DNA of 64,000 nt from Paraburkholderia bryophila (GCF_003269035.1 NZ_QLTK01000012.1:1-64000), one strand, 5' to 3'; counted from the stretch's first letter, positions 41,944-51,605 are shown. Notes: generated from the sequence alone by a model not told the origin. Program-made: numbers and translations.

Positions 41944-42348
41944 ATGGATGACAAAGAGATTATCGAGTTGCTCGACCGCATCCTCGCTCCTTGGGTCCGT
42001 GCGCTGACGCTGACGCCCGTCAAGGTCGACGACGAAAGCGCAACGCTGCGCCTGCCGTTCTCCGGCGGCCTGCGTCATTCGGGCGGCGTGATTTGCGGCC
42101 AGGTGTTCATGGCCGCGGCCGACACAGCGATGATCGTCGCCATTTCCGCCGCGCTCGGCGGCTTCAAGCCGATGAGCACGGTCTCGCTCAACATCAATTT
42201 CATGCGCGCGGTTCGCAAGGGCGACGTGCTGATCACCGCGCGCGTGCTGCGCATGGGCCGCAATCTGGTGTTCGGCGAGGTCGAATTGTTCGACGAGTCG
42301 GGCAATATGGCCGTCCACGCCACCACCACGTACGCGCTGCTCGACTAG
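41944..42348 (+). CDS. PaaI-type hotdog-fold thioesterase
   Basis: This 134-residue protein has the hotdog pattern SGGLRHSGGVICGQVFMAAA, DTAMIVAISAALGG, MSTVSLNINFMRAVRKGDVL and FGEVELFDESGNMAVHATTT. Members hydrolyse acyl-CoA thioesters; the substrate cannot be told here. ATG 41944 follows a GAGGA ribosome-binding site. It is 49 bp before a patatin-like gene, and the two may form a small lipid-related operon. Confidence 0.85.
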   Translation: MDDKEIIELLDRILAPWVRALTLTPVKVDDESATLRLPFSGGLRHSGGVICGQVFMAAADTAMIVAISAALGGFKPMSTVSLNINFMRAVRKGDVLITARVLRMGRNLVFGEVELFDESGNMAVHATTTYALLD

Positions 42349-42397
42349 CACGGCGCCGTAAGCCGCCACCGAAGTCAAAAGAAAAGGATAAAGCAGG

Positions 42398-43273
42398 ATG
42401 TTCGATCAGGTCGTATTCGCGGGCGGCGGCAACCGCTGCTGGTGGCAGGCAGGTTTCTGGGACGTAGTGCAGCCGGAACTGGATATTCGGCCGCGCGTGA
42501 TTACCGGCATTTCGGCCGGCGCCGCCACCGCGTGCATGCTCTACACGCGCGATTCCGACTGGGTGATGCGCTATTACGAAGACGCGCTCCGCCACAACAC
42601 CCGCAACGCCTACTGGGGCAATCTGCTGCGCGGCGAGTCGGTGTTTCCGCACTACCGCATTTACCGGCAGGCGCTGCTCGACATCTACAGCGAGAAATTT
42701 TCGATGCTCGCCGGGGCGCCGGAAATCCGCATCGGCGTGTCGCATTTGCCGCGCTGGCTCGGCGCGCGCAGCGCGGTCGCCGCAGGGCTGATCGCGTACA
42801 ACATCGAGAAATACGTCCGCAAAACGCTGCACCCAACCTTAGGTCAAACGCTTGGTTTTCATCCGGAATTCGTGCGTGCGCAGGACTGCGCGAGCGTCGA
42901 GGATCTGGCGGATCTGATCCTGCAGTCGTCGAGTACGCCGCCGTTCACGCCGGTTTTGCGGCGCAACGGGCGTCCCGTGCTGGATGGCGGCATGGTCGAC
43001 AACGTGCCGGTCGGCGCGCTCGACGCCGATGCGCCCGGCAACGTGCTGGTGATGGTCACGCGTCTTTATCCGCGTCCGCAGATGTTCGTGGTGCCGCATG
43101 GCGTGCAGCAGCGGCTCTACGTGCAGCCGTCGCGCAAGGTGCCGATTTCGAGCTGGGATTACACGAGCCCTTCGCAGATGGTGCATGCGTACAACCTCGG
43201 CCGTGGCGACGGCGAGACTTTCCTCGAGCGCATGCCCACCCTGCTGGAGGCCGGCGCGCACGCAGCGCGCTGA
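42398..43273 (+). CDS. Patatin-like phospholipase
   Basis: A 291-residue protein. It has the glycine-rich oxyanion region FAGGGNRCWWQAGFW, the nucleophile elbow GISAGAA with catalytic Ser, and the DGGMVDNVPVG motif with catalytic Asp, in a patatin-family serine/aspartate dyad hydrolase. No signal peptide or membrane segment is seen, so it is cytoplasmic. It probably hydrolyses phospholipid or other acyl esters. It has no T6SS neighbour and looks like a housekeeping gene rather than an effector. Confidence 0.87.
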   Translation: MFDQVVFAGGGNRCWWQAGFWDVVQPELDIRPRVITGISAGAATACMLYTRDSDWVMRYYEDALRHNTRNAYWGNLLRGESVFPHYRIYRQALLDIYSEKFSMLAGAPEIRIGVSHLPRWLGARSAVAAGLIAYNIEKYVRKTLHPTLGQTLGFHPEFVRAQDCASVEDLADLILQSSSTPPFTPVLRRNGRPVLDGGMVDNVPVGALDADAPGNVLVMVTRLYPRPQMFVVPHGVQQRLYVQPSRKVPISSWDYTSPSQMVHAYNLGRGDGETFLERMPTLLEAGAHAAR

Positions 43274-43323
43274 CGGACGGCGAGGGGACCGGCTCGACCG
43301 CGCGCCCCCGCCCGCGACTCGAC

Positions 43324-44337
43324 TTACCGTCGACGCCCGCCCTGCAACGCTTCCGGATTCGCCACGCTGGCCGTGTCGCCGGCGTCGAATGCCAGAATGT
43401 TCTGGAACGCCGCGGTGAAGTAAAGCTCGTAGCTCTCGCGCTCCACATAGCCGATGTGCGGCGTGCAGATCACGTTCTCCATGCGCAGCAGGCTATAGCC
43501 CTGCAGGATCGGCTCGCTTTCGTACACGTCGATCGCGACCATCCCCGGACGGTTGTGCGACAGCGCGTTCACCAGCGCATTCTCGTCGAGCAATTCGGCG
43601 CGGCTCGTATTGACGAGCAGGGCGGTCGGCTTCATCCGCATCAGGTCTTCCTGCTTGACGATGCCGCGCGTGTCGTCATGCAGACGCAGGTGCAAGGACA
43701 GCACATCGCTTTGCTCGAACAACGCTTCGCGGCTGTCGGCGACGCCATAACCGTCGGTGCGCGCGGCTTCGCGTGAATGCTCGCGGCCCCAGATCAACAC
43801 GTTCATGCCGAACGCCTTGCCGTAGCCCGCGAGCAGACGGCCGATCTTGCCGTAGCCCCAAATTCCCAGCGTCTGACCGCGCAAGACCTGACCCAGTCCG
43901 AAGTTCGGCGGCAGTGCGGAAGTTTTCAAACCCGACTGCTGCCAGGCCCCTTGCTTAAGGTTTGCCACGTATTGCGGAATGCGCCGCTGCGCCGCCATGA
44001 TGAGAGCCCACGTCAGTTCGGCCGGCGCGATCGGCGAGCCGCTGCCCTCCAGCACGGCGATGCCGCGCTCGGTACAGGCCGCCAGATCGATATGGCTGGA
44101 GACCTTGCCAGTTTGGCTGATCATGCGCAAACGCGGCAATTTGTCGAGGAGTTGCGAGTTGATGCGGGTACGTTCGCGAATCAGCACCAATGCGTCGACT
44201 TCGGAAAGGCGACTCGCCAACTGGCCGAGGCCGCGCACGGTGTTGTTAAAAACCTTGACCTCATGGTCGGCCAGCAATTGAAAGCAGTCGAGCTTACGAA
44301 CGGCGTCCTGGTAATCGTCGAGGATGGCAATCTTCAT
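43324..44337 (-). CDS. D-2-hydroxyacid dehydrogenase
   Basis: The 337-residue NAD-dependent dehydrogenase has a Rossmann GIWGYGKIGRLLAGYGKAFG motif. The catalytic set is arginine in LLVNTSRAELLDENAL, glutamate in IDVYESEPILQGY and histidine in ICTPHIGYVE. It belongs to the phosphoglycerate dehydrogenase-like group; the substrate is unknown. The start at 44337 (MKIAILDDYQDAVRKLDC) is the normal one; the longer frame runs into the promoter. A perfect CRP-type palindrome lies 64 bp upstream. Confidence 0.88.
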   Translation of the reverse strand: MKIAILDDYQDAVRKLDCFQLLADHEVKVFNNTVRGLGQLASRLSEVDALVLIRERTRINSQLLDKLPRLRMISQTGKVSSHIDLAACTERGIAVLEGSGSPIAPAELTWALIMAAQRRIPQYVANLKQGAWQQSGLKTSALPPNFGLGQVLRGQTLGIWGYGKIGRLLAGYGKAFGMNVLIWGREHSREAARTDGYGVADSREALFEQSDVLSLHLRLHDDTRGIVKQEDLMRMKPTALLVNTSRAELLDENALVNALSHNRPGMVAIDVYESEPILQGYSLLRMENVICTPHIGYVERESYELYFTAAFQNILAFDAGDTASVANPEALQGGRRR

Positions 44338-44717
44338 GGTATGTGTCTTGCGGCGCACCATGACGGTGCGGAACGGAGTGTTATGCTGACTGTCCCACCA
44401 TGTGACCCAGGTCACATGCAGGACTGGCTGGATGCCTTACCGTAGAAGCTGCCGCGTAGAACGGCTGCGCCACGGAAAGGTCGATTGACATCGTTTTTAA
44501 CAGTTTGTTGCGTGTTGAGGCAAGCCGCTTTACAGACGGTTGCAGACGACCGTCGGCGCATGTCTCCGCCCGGCAGGCTGTGTGGCCCTTGATGACCTGC
44601 ACAATCGCGCGTCGGCTGACCGCAGTCTCCGGCGCCAAGAATTGAACGCCTCTCGCATGCAGCGTCCCCTTGGGCTTGTACCGTTTTTCTATTCGCTTTC
44701 AAAACGGAGACAAGTCG
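44338..44717. other. Divergent intergenic region upstream of pckG
   Basis: This 380 bp region lies between the hydroxyacid dehydrogenase (minus) and pckG (plus). The CRP-like palindrome at 44399-44418 is the one clear feature. GGAGACAAG before 44718 is the pckG ribosome-binding site. Short open frames occur but none has a domain or a good start. Confidence 0.5.
44399..44418. promoter_or_regulatory. CRP/Vfr-type palindrome
   Basis: The sequence CATGTGACCCAGGTCACATG has 9 bp arms around a 2-base centre and contains TGTGA-N6-TCACA, the exact core consensus of CRP-family sites. It is 62 bp from the dehydrogenase start and about 300 bp from pckG, so the dehydrogenase is the more likely target. 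Confidence 0.6.
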
Positions 44718-46577
44718 ATGAACCATCCCTCATTCGAAGGACAGCCCGTAATCGAGGCGCCCGCGTGGGTCAAACACCGAAAGCTGCTCGACTGGGTCCA
44801 GCGTGTCGCCGCGCTGACCCGGCCCGACCGGATCGTCTGGTGTGACGGCTCGCAGGAGGAATACGACCGTCTGTGCGCGCAGATGGTCGAAGCGGGCACC
44901 CTCAGAAAGCTCAATCCCGCGAAACGGCCCAATTCTTATCTCGCATGGTCCGATCCGTCCGACGTGGCGCGCGTCGAAGATCGCACCTTTATCTGCTCGT
45001 CACGCCGTGAAGACGCGGGTCCGACCAATAACTGGATCGCCCCGGCGGACATGCGCTCCACGCTCGACGGTCTGTTCGACGGCGCGATGCGCGGCCGCAC
45101 GATGTACGTGGTGCCGTTCTCGATGGGCCCGCTGGGTTCGCCGATCGCGCACATCGGCGTTGAATTGAGCGACAGCCCGTACGTGGTGACGAACATGCGC
45201 ATCATGACGCGCATGGGTCGCCAGGTGTACGACGTGCTCGGCGAAGACGGCGAGTTCGTGCCGTGCGTGCATTCGGTCGGCGCGCCGTTGGCGGCCGGCG
45301 CGAACGACGTGCCGTGGCCGTGTAACGACACAAAATACATCGTCCATTTTCCCGAGTCGCGCGAAATCTGGAGCTTTGGCTCGGGTTACGGCGGAAACGC
45401 GCTACTCGGCAAGAAATGCTTCGCGCTGCGCATTGCCTCGACGATGGGCCGCGCCGAAGGTTGGCTCGCCGAACATATGCTGATTCTCGGCGTCACGTCA
45501 CCGCAAGGGCGCAAGCATCACGTGGCGGCGGCGTTTCCGTCGGCCTGCGGCAAGACCAATTTCGCGATGCTGATCCCGCCGGAAGGCCTGAACGGCTGGA
45601 AAATCTCCACGATCGGCGACGATATCGCGTGGATCAAGCCGGGCAAGGACGGCCGCCTGTACGCGATCAATCCGGAAGCCGGCTACTTCGGCGTCGCGCC
45701 GGGCACGAGCGAAAAGACCAACTTCAACGCCATGGCGACGTTGAAAGAGAACGTGATCTTCACGAACGTCGCGTTGACCGACGACGGCGACGTCTGGTGG
45801 GAAGGCATGACGGACGAAGCGCCCGCGCACCTGATCGACTGGCAGGGCAAGGACTGGACGCCGGCCGCCGCGAAGGAGAGCGGCCGCAAGGCGGCGCATC
45901 CGAACGCGCGCTTCACGGCGCCGGCCGCGCAATGCCCTTCTATCGACGCCGACTGGGAAAACCCGGCGGGCGTCGCGCTCGACGCGTTCATCTTCGGCGG
46001 CCGCCGTTCCACGACCGTGCCGCTCGTCACCGAAGCGCGCAACTGGGTCGAGGGCGTCTACATGGCGGCGACCATGGGCTCCGAGACGACCGCCGCGGCG
46101 GCCGGCCAGCAGGGCGTGGTGCGCCGCGACCCGTTCGCGATGCTGCCGTTCTGCGGCTACAACATGAGCGATTACTTCAGCCACTGGCTGGAAACGGGCG
46201 ACCGTCTGGCGCAACTGAACGCGAAGCTGCCGAAAATCTTCTGCGTCAACTGGTTCCGCAAAGGGGCCGACGGCAAGTTCGTCTGGCCGGGCTTCGGCGA
46301 GAATATGCGCGTGTTGGGCTGGATGGTCGGCCGTATCGAGGGCACGGCCGCTCAGGGTGAAGAGCATGCGTTTGGCGTCTCACCGCACTATGACGACATC
46401 GATTGGAGCGGGCTGAACTTCAGCCGCGAGCAATTCGAGCAGGTCATTTCCGTCGACGACGCGGCATGGCGCGACGAACTCGCGTTGCATGCCGAGCTTT
46501 TTGACACGCTGCAGCAAGGCTTGCCGGCCGCCTTGACGGAAGCTAAACGCTCGCTTGAACAGAAGCTCATTGCCTGA
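44718..46577 (+). CDS. pckG: Phosphoenolpyruvate carboxykinase (GTP)
   Basis: The 619-residue GTP-dependent enzyme converts oxaloacetate to PEP in gluconeogenesis. Family marks include FPSACGKTNFAMLIPP (kinase loop with P-loop), GDDIAWIKPGKDGRLYAINP, NPAGVALDAFIFGGRRSTTV, FCGYNMSDYFSHWL and PKIFCVNWFRKGADGKFVWP. The start at 44718 follows GGAGACAAG; the upstream in-frame extension has no ribosome-binding site. The transcript ends at the hairpin at 46605. Confidence 0.97.
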   Translation: MNHPSFEGQPVIEAPAWVKHRKLLDWVQRVAALTRPDRIVWCDGSQEEYDRLCAQMVEAGTLRKLNPAKRPNSYLAWSDPSDVARVEDRTFICSSRREDAGPTNNWIAPADMRSTLDGLFDGAMRGRTMYVVPFSMGPLGSPIAHIGVELSDSPYVVTNMRIMTRMGRQVYDVLGEDGEFVPCVHSVGAPLAAGANDVPWPCNDTKYIVHFPESREIWSFGSGYGGNALLGKKCFALRIASTMGRAEGWLAEHMLILGVTSPQGRKHHVAAAFPSACGKTNFAMLIPPEGLNGWKISTIGDDIAWIKPGKDGRLYAINPEAGYFGVAPGTSEKTNFNAMATLKENVIFTNVALTDDGDVWWEGMTDEAPAHLIDWQGKDWTPAAAKESGRKAAHPNARFTAPAAQCPSIDADWENPAGVALDAFIFGGRRSTTVPLVTEARNWVEGVYMAATMGSETTAAAAGQQGVVRRDPFAMLPFCGYNMSDYFSHWLETGDRLAQLNAKLPKIFCVNWFRKGADGKFVWPGFGENMRVLGWMVGRIEGTAAQGEEHAFGVSPHYDDIDWSGLNFSREQFEQVISVDDAAWRDELALHAELFDTLQQGLPAALTEAKRSLEQKLIA

Positions 46578-46919
46578 TCACGTGAGCATTCACTTCGCAT
46601 GGAGAGCCGCCTTCGGGCGGTTTTTCTTTGTCTGATGCCTTCTCCAGCTCGATTTTTCCGATTCCGCAACGTCGGAACGATCATTACGTCTGTTCGAACA
46701 AAAAAGACAGTGCAAGCTGCATTGCAGCAGATTGTTTCTTTTCTAGGAATAATGAGTGGTCATGCCCCACATTGGTGGGGACAGTCGCACAAAAATCGAC
46801 AATATTTCCGCTTTCGCGGGCAACTTCTGCACGATTTCGCGAGTCGTAGGAGAATTCCAAGTTCGCTTCGCTGGTTTTCACCGATTGCCAGGAAGCCGTA
46901 ACACGGCAGGAGTTGTCTT
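46578..46919. other. Intergenic region between pckG and a LysR gene
   Basis: This 342 bp region holds the pckG terminator (46605-46627) and the promoter region of the LysR gene. A small inverted repeat CCCCAC-ATTG-GTGGGG lies at 46765-46780. AGGAG at 46908-46912 is the LysR ribosome-binding site. I see no gene. Confidence 0.5.
46605..46627 (+). terminator. Intrinsic terminator of pckG
   Basis: The stem GCCGCC-TTCG-GGCGGT followed by TTTTC lies 28 bp after the pckG stop. The UUCG tetraloop with a GC stem and U-tract is a standard strong terminator. Confidence 0.85.
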
Positions 46920-48023
46920 ATGGATCATTTGCAGTCGATGCGAGTTTTCGTCAGAGTGGCGGATCTCGGCAGTTTTGCCCGCGCTGCGAGCGCGATGGAT
47001 ATTTCCAACGCAGTTGCCACCCGTCACGTTGCCGACCTCGAAGGTCGTCTTGGTACGCGGCTGCTCAATCGCACCACCCGCAGCTTGTCTCTGACCGAAT
47101 CGGGTCAGGTTTATCTCGAACGCGCGCGCCAGATTCTCGACGAACTGGAAGACGTCGAGCAGATGGTGGTGGCGCGCAATCACGAACCCGTTGGTACGCT
47201 GAGAATCGTCGCGCCGGTGGTGTTCGGGTTGCACAACCTTGCGCCCGTGCTGCAAACGTACGCGGAGCGTTACCCGAAAGTCATTCCCGATGTCACGCTG
47301 GTCGATCGTCAGGTCGACCTGGTCGAAGAAGGTTTCGACGTGGGCGTGGTGATCGCGCGGCAGATGCGCAGCGCGAGCATCGTCACGCGGCGTCTCACCA
47401 CGGGTTGCATGACGGTGTGCGCCACGCCGGCTTATCTCGAGAAGCACGGTACGCCGACGCGTCCCGAGCACCTGCTGGAGCATCCGTGCCTGAGCTTGCC
47501 GTCCGAGTATTGGGGCGACGAGCGTGTGTTCACGGGCCCGGAAGGCGAGGTGCGCGTACGGCCGTCGAACGTGATCGTGGCGAACAACACGGAAATGCTG
47601 CGGCAGTTCGCGTTGCTCGGCATGGGCATCGCGATTCTGCCGAGCTATCTGATCGGCCGCGACATGACGCGTGGCCGACTGGTGCGCTTGCTCGGCGATT
47701 ATCGTTTGCCGCAGGTCGAGATCAACATTGCGTATCCGAGCCGCCGTCACTTGCCGGCGAAGGTCCGCACGTTCATCGATCATCTGGTCGAGCATTTCAG
47801 CCAGACGCCGAACAGCCTGCTCGGCGAACAGTGGATCAAGGACGGCCTTGGACGGCCCGACACGGCGTCGGCGTTCGAATCGACGGACCCTATGCCGCCG
47901 GAAGCATTCGACGGCGCAGAGCCGCTGTCTCGCCTGCTGGACAGCGAGTTATCCCCGATCCCGACCACGACATTGGGCAAGACGGCCACCCGTACGCGAC
48001 CGACGGTTCTGTCGCCGCTGTAA
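46920..48023 (+). CDS. LysR-family transcriptional regulator
   Basis: A 367-residue protein. The N-terminal winged helix MDHLQSMRVFVRVADLGSFA, then AVATRHVADLEGRLGTRLLN, is followed by the periplasmic-binding-like effector domain (TLRIVAPVVFGLHNLAPVLQ, LPSYLIGRDMTRGRLVRLLG). The C-terminus is about 60 residues longer than usual for the family and ends in a low-complexity tail. AGGAG precedes the ATG. Target genes are not obvious from context. Confidence 0.9.
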   Translation: MDHLQSMRVFVRVADLGSFARAASAMDISNAVATRHVADLEGRLGTRLLNRTTRSLSLTESGQVYLERARQILDELEDVEQMVVARNHEPVGTLRIVAPVVFGLHNLAPVLQTYAERYPKVIPDVTLVDRQVDLVEEGFDVGVVIARQMRSASIVTRRLTTGCMTVCATPAYLEKHGTPTRPEHLLEHPCLSLPSEYWGDERVFTGPEGEVRVRPSNVIVANNTEMLRQFALLGMGIAILPSYLIGRDMTRGRLVRLLGDYRLPQVEINIAYPSRRHLPAKVRTFIDHLVEHFSQTPNSLLGEQWIKDGLGRPDTASAFESTDPMPPEAFDGAEPLSRLLDSELSPIPTTTLGKTATRTRPTVLSPL

Positions 48024-48091
48024 GTGCGAGTGGATCGATCAGGCTCGGAAACCGGAGGCGGCGTGCAGTAGCCGCGTTCCGGTGGACAAAG

Positions 48092-48130
48092 AAAAAGGCG
48101 CAGTCACTTTATGTGACTGCGCCTTTTTTT
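48092..48130. terminator. Bidirectional terminator between LysR gene and topB
   Basis: Perfect 16 bp arms 48092-48107 and 48113-48128 surround the loop TTTAT, with an A5 left flank and T7 right flank. It serves the convergent LysR gene and topB. Confidence 0.87.
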
Positions 48131-48217
48131 ACGTGGCATGTCGGAAACCTGGCGAATCTGAATCCATGAGTCAGGCTGGCTGGAAGCAAACGCCGCCTCC
48201 AGCCTTGGCGCTCCGGA

Positions 48218-50905
48218 TCAGGAGCCGGTTTTACGCGCTACGGTTTTCCTGGCCGGTGCTTTCTTCGCCGCTGCGGCCGTTTTAGTGGCCGCCTTCTTCG
48301 CTGCAGGCGCTTTCTTCGCCGCGACTTTTTTGGCGGCCGGCACGGCCTTCACCGCGACAGATCCTTCGTCGTCGTCCGACTCCGAATCCGGCGCCGTTTT
48401 GGCAGCCGACTTCGCCGCCGCGGTTTTCGCCGCAGTCTTGGCGGATGGTTCCTTCTTCTCGAACTCGAAGCCGATCTTGCCGTCGTTCTGCTTGACGAGG
48501 AACGCCTTGAAGTTACGGCCAGTGCGCGACGACTTGAAGTTCGTCAGCAGGTCCGTGCGACCTTCTTCGAGCAGCTTCGCCATCTGTTCGCGGGACATTT
48601 CCTGCTGCAGGATCACCTTGCCCGAACGGAAGTCGCAGGTCTTCGGATTCGCGACCGAATTCTCGCAGACGTAGCTCATGCCGTGCTCGAACACGCGGCC
48701 CTTGCACTTCGGACACGCGCCGACGGACTGCTGGTCGGAGAAGTCAGGCGGTTCGCCGTCTTCGCCGCCAGAATCCTGACCGAAGTCGAACTCGAGCTTG
48801 TAGTTTTTGATCTCGTCGTCGAGCGACAGCTTCAGGATCGCCGAGAACGGTCGGCCCATCTTGCTGCGGAAACCCGACAGCGGTCCGATCGTCTTGTTCT
48901 GCAGCAGCTCTTCGACTTCCGGAATTTCGAACTGGCGTCCACCCGGAATCTTCGAGATGGAGAACTCGCACTTCGAGCAGGCGAAGCGCCGGTAGTTTTC
49001 CTTCACCTGACCGCCGCAATTCGGACACGGCGTTTCTAACGTCGCGTAGTCACCCGGGATCGTGTCGGAATCGTATTCCTTCGCGCGCTTGACGATGGTC
49101 TGCGTCATGCGGGCGATTTCCTGCATGAACGCGTCGCGCGGCAGGTTGCCGCGTTCCATTTGCGAGAGTTTGTATTCCCATTCGCCGGTCAACTCCGGCG
49201 CGGTCAGCTCTTTCACGCCGAGGCCGCGCAGCAGCGTCATCAGCTGGAAAGCCTTGGCGGTCGGGATCAGATCGCGGCCTTCGCGGATCAGATACTTTTC
49301 GCCGAGCAGGCCTTCGATAATCGCGGCGCGCGTGGCCGGCGTACCGAGCCCCTTGGCCGCCATCGCTTCGCGCAGTTCGTCGTCTTCGACGAGTTTGCCC
49401 GCGCCTTCCATGGCCGACAGCAAAGTCGCTTCGTTGTAGCGTGCAGGCGGCTTCGTCACCAGTTGCTGGGCGGCGATCTTGTCGGTCTTGACCTTCTCGT
49501 CCTTCTGCACCGGCACGAGGTTCGCGTCTTCGCCGCTGATTTCGCGGCCGTAGACCTGCAACCAGCCCGGCTCGACCAGCACCTTGCCTTCCGTCTTGAA
49601 GTGATGACCGACCACTTCCGTGACGCGTGTCGTCACGCGATACTCGGCGGCCGGGAAAAACACCGACAGGAATCGCTTCACGACCAGGTCGTAAAGCTTC
49701 TGTTCCGGCTCGGACAGGTTCTTCGGCGCCTGCGCCGTCGGGATGATTGCGAAGTGATCGCTGATCTTCGAGTTATCGAAGATACGCTTGTTCGGTTTCA
49801 CCCAACCCTTGTCCAATACCTGCTTGGCGAACGGCAGATAGTTGTTGCTCTCCTTGAGCATGCCGAGCGTGTCTTTGACCGTATCCATATAGTCTTCCGG
49901 CAGCGCGCGCGCGTCGGTACGGGGATACGTCAGGACCTTGTGCTTTTCGTACAGCGCCTGGGCGAGGCCCAGCGTGTTCTTCGCGGAGAAGCCGAAGCGG
50001 CCGTTGGCCTCGCGCTGCAAGCTGGTCAGGTCGAACAGTGCCGGCGAGAGTTGCGTGGACGGCTTCGATTCCTCGCTGACCTTGCCGATCTGGCCACGGC
50101 AGGCGGCAACGATCGTTTCGGCCGCAGGCAGCGCCCACAGCCGCGAATCGCGTTTTTCCGGATCGAACTCGTCGCGCTTGAATTTCGGATCGAACCAGCG
50201 GCCTTCGTAGAAACCGGCCGCGCACACGAACTCCGCCTTCACTTCCCAATAGTCGCGCGGCACGAAGCGGCGAATCTTTTCTTCGCGCTCGACCACGATC
50301 GACAGCGTCGGCGTCTGCACCCGCCCGACCGTGGTCAGGAAGAAGCCACCGCCCTTGCTATTGAACGCGGTCATGGCCCGCGTGCCGTTGATGCCGACCA
50401 GCCAGTCGGCTTCCGAGCGGCAACGCGCGGCGTCGGCCAGCGGCTGCATCTCTTCATCGCTACGCAGACGGGCGAAGCCGTCGCGGATCGAGCCGGCCGT
50501 CATGGACTGCAGCCACAGGCGCTGCACCGGCTGTTTGGCTTTTGCGTGCTGCGCGATCAGGCGGAAAATCAGCTCGCCCTCGCGCCCCGCGTCACATGCG
50601 TTGATCAGACGGTCGACGTCTTTGCGTTTGAGCAGCTTGGTCAGCACCTTCAGGCGCGACTCGCTCTTGGCGATGGGATTCAGGTCGAAATGCGGCGGAA
50701 TGACGGGCAGATTGGCGAAACTCCACTTGCCGCGCTTGACTTCATAGTCTTCGGGCGCGGCGATTTCCAGCAGGTGGCCGACTGCCGAGGAAAGGACGTA
50801 GTCGTCGCTTTCGTAGTATTCGTCATGCTTGGTAAAGCCGCCCAAAGCCTTCGCGATGTCGTTCGCGACGGAAGGCTTTTCGGCGATGATCAGTGCTTTG
50901 GACAT
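48218..50905 (-). CDS. topB: DNA topoisomerase III with lysine/alanine-rich tail
   Basis: The 895-residue type IA topoisomerase opens with the TOPRIM domain MSKALIIAEKPSVANDIAKA and the acidic NACDAGREGELIFRLI. The catalytic tyrosine is in KVLTYPRTDARALPEDYMDT. C-terminal zinc-ribbon repeats (CPNCGGQVKENYRRFACSKC; ACPKCKGRVFEHGMSYVCEN) follow. The last 80 or so residues are a histone-H1-like Lys/Ala/Pro tail (AKKVAAKKAPAAKKAATKTA) after an acidic SESDDDEG stretch. E. coli TopB is about 650 residues, so both additions are extra. It decatenates replicating chromosomes; the tail probably adds nonspecific DNA binding. Confidence 0.95.
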   Translation of the reverse strand: MSKALIIAEKPSVANDIAKALGGFTKHDEYYESDDYVLSSAVGHLLEIAAPEDYEVKRGKWSFANLPVIPPHFDLNPIAKSESRLKVLTKLLKRKDVDRLINACDAGREGELIFRLIAQHAKAKQPVQRLWLQSMTAGSIRDGFARLRSDEEMQPLADAARCRSEADWLVGINGTRAMTAFNSKGGGFFLTTVGRVQTPTLSIVVEREEKIRRFVPRDYWEVKAEFVCAAGFYEGRWFDPKFKRDEFDPEKRDSRLWALPAAETIVAACRGQIGKVSEESKPSTQLSPALFDLTSLQREANGRFGFSAKNTLGLAQALYEKHKVLTYPRTDARALPEDYMDTVKDTLGMLKESNNYLPFAKQVLDKGWVKPNKRIFDNSKISDHFAIIPTAQAPKNLSEPEQKLYDLVVKRFLSVFFPAAEYRVTTRVTEVVGHHFKTEGKVLVEPGWLQVYGREISGEDANLVPVQKDEKVKTDKIAAQQLVTKPPARYNEATLLSAMEGAGKLVEDDELREAMAAKGLGTPATRAAIIEGLLGEKYLIREGRDLIPTAKAFQLMTLLRGLGVKELTAPELTGEWEYKLSQMERGNLPRDAFMQEIARMTQTIVKRAKEYDSDTIPGDYATLETPCPNCGGQVKENYRRFACSKCEFSISKIPGGRQFEIPEVEELLQNKTIGPLSGFRSKMGRPFSAILKLSLDDEIKNYKLEFDFGQDSGGEDGEPPDFSDQQSVGACPKCKGRVFEHGMSYVCENSVANPKTCDFRSGKVILQQEMSREQMAKLLEEGRTDLLTNFKSSRTGRNFKAFLVKQNDGKIGFEFEKKEPSAKTAAKTAAAKSAAKTAPDSESDDDEGSVAVKAVPAAKKVAAKKAPAAKKAATKTAAAAKKAPARKTVARKTGS

Positions 50906-51160
50906 GACTCGATGTGAGGTTGGTAGATCCGGGTTGATGGCCTTGAGTGCGCCGTTATTCGCGCGACCCTCGTTTGCGACCTTTGCGACCCATTAACGAC
51001 CGCTTTATAGCACACGCCGCGAAGGCGACGTGTCAAGTGCCATAAAAGCGCGCCATCATAATTGCACGCTTCGCGCTCGGGCAAGTTATGGAAAACGCGC
51101 CGTGACCTGCCCGCAACGCCCGTGCCGCAAGGTCCGGCAAGGCGGTTTCCGGCTGGCCCA

Positions 51161-51538
51161 TCAGGCTACCTGAAGCGCCGGCCGCAATTTCGGCGCGCCT
51201 TTGACGCCGGGCACCGCCGTCAGGTCCGACAACATCCGCTCCACAATCGCCGCCTGTGGCAATACCGTGCCGAAGAACCGTGTCGTAACTGAGTCTTCGA
51301 TCAGGATGGTCGGAAAATTCTCGACGTCGAGATCGTCGAACCGGTCCGCATGGGTTTCAATGTCGATCCATGCGAAACAGATATCCGGGTGACGATCGGC
51401 CAGTTTGTCGAACGCTTCCCGATAATCGCGACAGGTTCCGCACCACTCCGCGCACAGGCAGGCAACGAACAGCGTGTCGGGCTCGTTGACGCGCTCGGCG
51501 ATCCGGTCTTGGTCGGTGTCGAGGTTCAGCGCGGGCAT
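51161..51538 (-). CDS. Thioredoxin-family protein
   Basis: This 125-residue protein has the active site CAEWCGTCRDYREAFDKLAD, a CxxC with non-classical GT between the cysteines, and a thioredoxin beta-strand plus cis-proline segment (VENFPTILIEDSV). There is no signal peptide, so it is cytoplasmic. It probably acts as a dithiol-disulfide reductant; partners are unknown. It lies 67 bp downstream of dprA on the same strand. Confidence 0.85.
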   Translation of the reverse strand: MPALNLDTDQDRIAERVNEPDTLFVACLCAEWCGTCRDYREAFDKLADRHPDICFAWIDIETHADRFDDLDVENFPTILIEDSVTTRFFGTVLPQAAIVERMLSDLTAVPGVKGAPKLRPALQVA

Positions 51539-51605
51539 GGTGGTTCCTTACGTACTTTGTCGAGTGCTTTGGCGCGAATGTAGCATGGTCGATCCGCGAA
51601 AGTGA

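Noticed and set aside
49160..50917. 585-codon plus-strand frame opposite topB
   Set aside because: Shadow of topB codon bias; no ribosome-binding site or recognisable domain.
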